Part shown: positions 32,631 through 35,859 of the stretch, piece by piece
Position numbering within the stretch: the stretch's first letter is position 1
How the letters are laid out: each line of letters begins with the position of its first letter
Made by a program: the position numbers and the translations under genes
Assembly: GCF_014640555.1 (NCBI RefSeq)
Contig: NZ_BMHE01000064.1
Coordinates: 1-35,859 of the forward strand
DNA length: 35,859 bases
Reading direction: 5' to 3'
DNA from: Paenibacillus marchantiophytorum
Lineage (GTDB): Bacteria > Bacillota > Bacilli > Paenibacillales > NBRC-103111
The notes under the pieces: generated by a model
The model's input: only the letters and a program-made list of their open reading frames with translations
Database searches by the model: none
What the model was told of the DNA's origin: nothing

Positions 32631-32853
32631 AATATCCCCTATCTGGCTGATAAAGGAGGCAAGAGCTGATGAAGTCAATCAAAAAGTCATAAGAATCAAT
32701 ACAAACATCGGAGGCTACTGAAAAAAAATTATGAAACCAAGAAGATGGCAATAACCTAACCAGTCCAATGAATGGCTCAAGCTTTTTATAAAGCCTAACA
32801 ATCATCTTATTTTTACTTTTTGCTTTGTTCAAACGGTTTTTACGAGAATCCAT
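32542..32853 (-). CDS. Small basic protein overlapping the RT gene, possible retron partner
   Basis: A 103-residue protein, MDSRKNRLNKAKSKNKMIVR at the start, then a hydrophobic, aromatic middle (FIGLVRLLPSSWFHNFFSVASDVCIDSYDFLIDFISSCLLY, about 28-68) and a basic tail. The middle could be a membrane-associated hairpin, as in small retron effectors with membrane segments, but no family is recognised. AGGGTG lies about seven bases before the ATG. The position between candidate ncRNA and RT is the place of an effector gene in several retron types. The long overlap could also mean that one of the two frames is disrupted. Confidence 0.5.
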   Translation of the reverse strand: MDSRKNRLNKAKSKNKMIVRLYKKLEPFIGLVRLLPSSWFHNFFSVASDVCIDSYDFLIDFISSCLLYQPDRGYYVEHSIMQIEKSKKQKNVIAIFTHRIIQA

Positions 32854-32891
32854 TTAAATCACCCTTTTATTTGTTAGTAGGCATTACTGCC

Positions 32892-33097
32892 CCCTCTGCA
32901 TTAACAAAAAGGATTTTGGATCTGGGACTCAACCGAATCAACTCTTGCCCTTTAAGAACCTCTGCTCACATCTTCGGTGAACGCTTAACTTTTGGATGAT
33001 ATCGGATGACGTATGGCACACGTAGGACACGTACGACACACATATAGCGACATCAGTCTTTCCCGCCACGAAGGCAAATTGGCAATTCCACAGAGGA
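32892..33097 (-). ncRNA. Candidate retron msr-msd RNA
   Basis: About 206 nt of untranslated, structured sequence upstream of the RT pair. Its ends are complementary: TCCTCTGTG (33089-33097) and TGCAGAGGG (32892-32900) pair over nine positions, three of them wobbles, like the a1/a2 arms of retrons. Inside, reading in the RT direction, are AATT-GCC-AATT, a five-bp hairpin TTGCC-TTCGT-GGCGG, GAC-TGAT-GTC, a series of TACGT repeats able to form ACGTGT-GCC-ATACGT, and GC(GT)TCAC / GTGAGC. Several small hairpins followed by a longer structured part is the retron layout. Covariation and branch-point evidence are missing, so this is tentative. Confidence 0.45.
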
Positions 33098-33120
33098 TAA
33101 TTCCCGAATCTCGTAAAGTT

Positions 33121-33150
33121 ATCTTATCATATACTAACAATATCTGACAA
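33121..33150 (-). promoter_or_regulatory. Candidate promoter of the RT locus RNA
   Basis: TTGTCA (33145-33150) and TAAGAT (33121-33126), 18 bp apart, would start a transcript near 33114, about 17 bases before the first arm of the candidate ncRNA. A perfect small palindrome, AATCTTTGAAAGATT, lies just upstream. Confidence 0.45.
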
Positions 33151-33203
33151 CATAATCTTTCAAAGATTGTTAGATTTTCAGGGAATACCACATTCTATGT
33201 TAT

Positions 33204-33488
33204 TTACTTCACCAATTGAAGATGACTACCCTTAATCTTTAGTATACAATTACTCCTCAGATAACTTCCTTCCTCAAACACAACTACTTCATCTGTATAA
33301 TATCTTATCTCTGATTGACAATCTAAACTTCCTGCAAACCACACCTCAACCTCTTTATTTGCGTTAATACAATTTTGCAACTGAATATCTGTTTTGAGGA
33401 TAGTTCTGTTTCTTGGACTTTTCAAATTTTTGCTTCGCCTCCATTTATAAAAATAAAAAACACGCAGAAATAAAGGCAATTTTGCCAT
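33204..33488 (-). CDS. Hypothetical 94-residue protein, start doubtful
   Basis: The C-terminal half looks like a genuine beta-rich protein (EVEVWFAGSLDCQSEIRYYTDEVVVFEEGSYLRSNCILKIKG). The only ATG, however, lies inside a strong terminator stem, with no proper ribosome site, so either the real start is a non-ATG codon further in or this is a remnant. No family is recognised. It lies between the membrane-protein gene and the RT locus. Confidence 0.35.
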   Translation of the reverse strand: MAKLPLFLRVFYFYKWRRSKNLKSPRNRTILKTDIQLQNCINANKEVEVWFAGSLDCQSEIRYYTDEVVVFEEGSYLRSNCILKIKGSHLQLVK

Positions 33489-33500
33489 TATCTCTGCGTG
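33451..33500 (-). terminator. Terminator of the int-side transcript
   Basis: Minus-strand CACGCAGA pairs with TCTGCGTG around an inner GGCAA / TTGCC stem, followed by TTTTTTATTTTT. It closes the integrase to membrane-protein transcript. Confidence 0.85.
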
Positions 33501-33586
33501 CTTCGCAGTAGTGTCATTTGATTATTAAATAATATCAAAATAAGTAAAATAAGTCAAATACTTGTATATTCATTTAGACTGCATAA

Positions 33587-34000
33587 TTAACTCGGAAATA
33601 CATAATCCCAAAATTCACCAAATCTTGATTTTGAATGACTTGCTTTGATTTCTTTTGTCATATAGTCGAGTCCTCTAATCATCACGAATGCGCCCCCTAA
33701 AAAAGGGGTAGATGATGAGAAATCATATTTATCATATTCTGGAAATACAAGAAATATTGTAGTGAGTAATCCAATTGCAATTTCTAACAAGCCATAAATA
33801 AGTTTAAATTGACATCTAATTCGGAATAAAAGTAGTACAATAACAGGAATAGCGATTATAGTTAAAACATTGCCATATTGAATAATAATAGCTTTAAATC
33901 TAATTATAAATGTGAATGGAATAATAAAATTGACTATAAATACTACTAACAAACTTATTGAAATTGACCCATCTCTGCGAAATATTGATCTTTTCTCCAC
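33587..34000 (-). CDS. Membrane protein of unknown function
   Basis: A 137-residue protein with about four membrane segments (about residues 14-36, 42-60, 66-86 and 94-112) and short charged ends. Start is a GTG six bases after GGGGAG. No family is recognised. It sits in the accessory slot between integrase and the RT locus and could be a superinfection-exclusion or effector-type membrane protein, but nothing in the sequence proves it. Confidence 0.6.
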   Translation of the reverse strand: MEKRSIFRRDGSISISLLVVFIVNFIIPFTFIIRFKAIIIQYGNVLTIIAIPVIVLLLFRIRCQFKLIYGLLEIAIGLLTTIFLVFPEYDKYDFSSSTPFLGGAFVMIRGLDYMTKEIKASHSKSRFGEFWDYVFPS

Positions 34001-34114
34001 TTCTGACTCCCCTTATCCTTCCAATATTTTCATTAAATCTCACATTTCATCAAAATATATCAATTAGTGAGGTTTGTCAATGCTAAGTAGACATACTTCA
34101 AAAAAGGAATCCCC

Positions 34115-34277
34115 CTAACTTCCATGCATAACTAACTTCAATCTATAGCCTTCTATTTCAGCCTCTATGAATTGTTCATCGTCTGGTAGGAGAAACCCAT
34201 TAGTAATACCTCATGAAGGCGTAAACGATCTTTTGGATACCCTAGATTTATCAATCGAAAGAATAATAAATTGGCAT
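34115..34277 (-). pseudogene. Frameshifted remnant of a small gene after int
   Basis: An ATG five bases after AGGGGG opens MPIYYSF and then stops. The next frame continues with RLINLGYPKDRLRLHEVLLMG, and a third gives FLLPDDEQFIEAEIEGYRLKLVMHGS before a stop. The three pieces abut and look like one ~55-residue protein broken twice. The parent family is not recognised; its place right after int would suit an excisionase or small regulator. It could also be coincidence in unrelated sequence. Confidence 0.35.
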
Positions 34278-34285
34278 AAATCCCC

Positions 34286-35209
34286 CTAAATATCCAAGTT
34301 GTTAAGTGGATTGAATTTTTGATTTTGTTCACGAAGCGCAGTACCCCAAATTGATAGATAGCGTTGAGTTATATTCAATTGGCTATGACGTAGCATCTTT
34401 TGAAGGGTAAAAATGTCGCAACCATTCATAAGCATTCTGTGAGCAAAAGTATGTCTGAATGTATGGCAGGATAATCGAACATCTTTGAAAGCCATTGCCT
34501 TTTTTAGTCTCATAAAAATTGACTTAACAGCATCAACAGCTAATTTTCCATTCTTTCGGTCACTTACAAAAACATACTCAGATAACTCTTTGAAATGCTG
34601 TTTGCAAAACACTTGATATTCCGCTAGTTCTCTGATCAATTTATCAGCAAGAGGAATTGAAGATTGCTCCCTTTTCTTACCGTAGACAGTTATAGTTCCA
34701 GATTTAAAATCAACATCATTCCATTTGAGATTGATTAATTCTCCTAGACGGACACCCGTTCCGAGTAATGTGATAATAATCGTATAATCCCTGTAAGCAT
34801 GGAAAGTTCTCTCACGTTGTTTGATTCTGCGGTAGTAGTTAAGCATTTGGTTGATGTGATAATCATTGAAAGCTTCAATTTGAATATCTTCCTTAACGTA
34901 GAACATTTTCTTGATTGGATTTTTCTTTGATTCTATAACCTCGATTTCTTCAAGATGATTGAAGAAAATTTTGATTGAGTGAAGCTTTGAGTTTCTGGTT
35001 GTTGGATTGTTTCCTCGTTCTTTCTGGCAGTATATCAGGTAGGATTTAATAATGGACTGCGATACGTCTTCGATACTAACAACTTCCTGCTCGCCACAAT
35101 ACGTTTGAAATTCCTTCAAGGTCATCAAATAGGATTCAATCGTTCTTGGGGATAAATTCTTGTACTCTCGGTCATCTTTAAACTCTTGTATAGCAAATTT
35201 TATCAACAA
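34286..35209 (-). CDS. int: Tyrosine recombinase integrase
   Basis: A 307-residue site-specific recombinase. The N-terminal SAM-like core-binding domain (about 1-100, NLSPRTIESYLMTLKEFQTYC) is followed by the catalytic domain with Arg154 (GTGVRLGELINLKW), Lys in YGKKR (178-179), His249 and Arg252 (HTFRHTFAH), His275 (LRHSQLNITQ) and the nucleophile Tyr284 (QRYLSIWG), all in place. The start is a TTG nine bases after GGGAG; the first ATG is 28 codons later and would cut the core-binding domain. It reads away from the right tRNA-Leu, the usual arrangement of a tRNA-targeting integrase. The start region lies in a terminator hairpin, which may restrain expression. Confidence 0.93.
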   Translation of the reverse strand: MLIKFAIQEFKDDREYKNLSPRTIESYLMTLKEFQTYCGEQEVVSIEDVSQSIIKSYLIYCQKERGNNPTTRNSKLHSIKIFFNHLEEIEVIESKKNPIKKMFYVKEDIQIEAFNDYHINQMLNYYRRIKQRERTFHAYRDYTIIITLLGTGVRLGELINLKWNDVDFKSGTITVYGKKREQSSIPLADKLIRELAEYQVFCKQHFKELSEYVFVSDRKNGKLAVDAVKSIFMRLKKAMAFKDVRLSCHTFRHTFAHRMLMNGCDIFTLQKMLRHSQLNITQRYLSIWGTALREQNQKFNPLNNLDI

Positions 35210-35261
35210 AAAAAACCACTCCCTAATCAGAATTTTGATGTTCTGAAAAGAAAGTGGTTTT
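35208..35261 (-). terminator. Terminator after the right tRNA-Leu, containing the int ribosome site
   Basis: Minus-strand AAAACCACT pairs with AGTGGTTTT around an inner CAGAA / TTCTG stem and is followed by eight T. The int ribosome site GGGAG borders the 3' arm and its TTG start directly follows the T-run. Confidence 0.8.
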
Positions 35262-35331
35262 AAAACTCAGATTCATGTGCAGATATGCCCACTATCTAAT
35301 TTTAACCTTAAACTTTCATAAAACCTACATC

Positions 35332-35420
35332 TGGGATGCGGTCGGGGGGATTTGAACCCCCACGCCTTGTGAGCGCCACCCCCTCAAGATGGTGTGTCTG
35401 CCGTTCCACCACGACCGCTT
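35332..35420. repeat. Right attachment repeat of the element (89 bp)
   Basis: Matches 19448-19536 at 87 of 89 positions; differences at 35346 and 35360 are both in the T stem and compensate each other. Confidence 0.85.
35337..35418 (-). tRNA. tRNA-Leu (GAG), right copy
   Basis: Same structure as the left copy, with T stem GGGGG / CCCCC. It still follows tRNA-Gln in the native transcript, so it keeps the rRNA-operon promoter; its 3' flank belongs to the element. No CCA is encoded. Confidence 0.95.
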
Positions 35421-35430
35421 AAAAGGTAAA

Positions 35431-35502
35431 CTGGGGATCTAGGATTTGAACCTAGGCATGACGGAGTCAAAGTCCGTTGCCTTACCGCTTGGCTAATCCC
35501 CA
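35431..35502 (-). tRNA. tRNA-Gln (TTG)
   Basis: Acceptor TGGGGAT / ATCCCCA with G73, anticodon loop CTTTGAC (anticodon TTG), T arm TAGGTTCAAATCCTA. Confidence 0.97.
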
Positions 35503-35518
35503 TTAGTAAAGGGAAAAG

Positions 35519-35592
35519 GGCGACCGATGGGACTTGAACCCACGAATGCTGGATCCACAAACCAGTGCGTTAACCCCTTCGCCACGACCGCC
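35519..35592 (-). tRNA. tRNA-His (GTG)
   Basis: Carries the extra 5' G opposite C73 that marks tRNA-His, and anticodon loop TTGTGGA (anticodon GTG), T arm GTGGGTTCAAGTCCCAT. Confidence 0.97.
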
Positions 35593-35760
35593 ACAGTAGG
35601 GATTTATTCCCTGAAGACTAGATACGAAACTTACGTAAAGTTAGATGTTCTTAGGATTTCTGGGCCCCAATCAAGTATTCGGAATTCGCTACAAAGCTTA
35701 TCTTCACTTTCTTGGGTACAGCAGAGAGACTTAAATCTACGATTAAAGATCCCTATATTA

Positions 35761-35859
35761 GGTTAAGCCCTCGACCGATTAGTATTCGTCAGCTGCATAC
35801 GTTGCCGCACTTCCACCTCGAACCTATCAACCTCGTCGTCTACAAGGGGTCTTACATAC
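35761..35859 (-). rRNA. 23S rRNA, 3' end (partial)
   Basis: The minus strand reads the conserved 23S 3' end, including ACTAATCGGTCGAGGGCTTA and the final ACC. The gene continues beyond the right edge. The 168 bp between this end and tRNA-His contain no recognisable 5S rRNA; only a short AGGGA / TCCCT stem is seen. Confidence 0.95.

Larger units (their letters stand above)
19448..35420. mobile_element. 15.9-kb integrated phage satellite-like element in tRNA-Leu
   Basis: Bounded by direct repeats that each contain a complete tRNA-Leu(GAG), with a tyrosine integrase reading away from the right tRNA. Gene content is head and packaging only (scaffold-like, major capsid, small and large terminase, portal, likely connectors), a replication-initiator-like protein and a small HTH regulator. 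There is no tail tube, tape measure, baseplate, holin, endolysin, protease or replication helicase. This matches the published concept of capsid-forming PICIs, which build their own capsids and take tails from a helper phage. Cargo genes for HEPN, retron-type RT and T5orf172-Sel1 proteins lie between and beside the modules. Coding sequence is distinctly more AT-rich than the chromosome to the left. The alternative is a deleted prophage. Confidence 0.85.

Noticed and set aside
32985..33191. 68-codon minus-strand frame upstream of the RT locus
   Set aside because: It begins upstream of the predicted promoter and crosses the hairpin-rich candidate ncRNA; no ribosome site and no family resemblance.
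19448..35420. Intact prophage or conjugative element
   Set aside because: No tail, lysis, relaxase or type IV secretion genes are visible in the whole interval.

Overview
The window looks like the chromosome of a spore-forming, low-to-moderate GC member of the Bacillota, most likely Paenibacillaceae. Supporting signs are strong AGGAGG-type ribosome sites, a YjcZ-like spore peptide, a NagZ-like GH3 lipoprotein, a GH18 enzyme with a CBM6-like tail, a large sugar ABC transporter locus under a LacI-type regulator, and a 23S-tRNA cluster. No species can be named from the sequence alone.

Bases 1-19447 are ordinary chromosome. A tandem repeat and a cluster of short dispersed repeats (1-515) are followed by a cell-wall glycosidase (minus), a small membrane protein, phosphatidylserine decarboxylase with an Fsr-type exporter (plus), an ACT-domain malic enzyme, a MocR regulator that lacks its PLP lysine, a GNAT acetyltransferase, an aminotransferase and a YjcZ-like peptide. 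From 10690 to 18770, all on the minus strand, lies an apparent chitooligosaccharide locus: secreted GH18 enzyme, GH4 phospho-glycosidase, BadF/NAGK-type kinase, LacI regulator, lipoprotein binding protein and two permeases. A perfect 26-bp palindrome sits at the start site of the transporter promoter, and a related half-diverged copy lies upstream of the GH18 gene, so one regulator probably controls both. A second cluster of the dispersed repeats follows.

Bases 19448-35420 are a 15,884-bp integrated element bounded by two full-length tRNA-Leu(GAG) genes. A tyrosine integrase sits against the right tRNA. Inside are a scaffold-like protein, an SU10-like major capsid protein, a small HTH regulator, a double winged-helix replication-initiator-like protein, small and large terminase, an SPP1-type portal and two likely connector proteins. 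No tail, lysis, protease, helicase or polymerase gene is visible. Cargo comprises an RX4H HEPN protein, a retron-type reverse transcriptase with a small overlapping upstream gene and a structured untranslated region that could be its msr-msd RNA, and a T5orf172 (GIY-YIG-like) protein with Sel1-like repeats. The best reading is a capsid-forming phage satellite (cf-PICI-like) that would borrow tails from a helper phage and carries two or three candidate anti-phage systems; a decayed prophage is the main alternative.

Bases 35431-35859 return to the chromosome: tRNA-Gln, tRNA-His and the 3' end of a 23S rRNA gene, all minus strand. The native transcript was 23S, His, Gln, Leu, terminator; the element has split this tail, leaving the native terminator beside the left tRNA-Leu and placing its own terminator, which also contains the integrase ribosome site, beside the right one.
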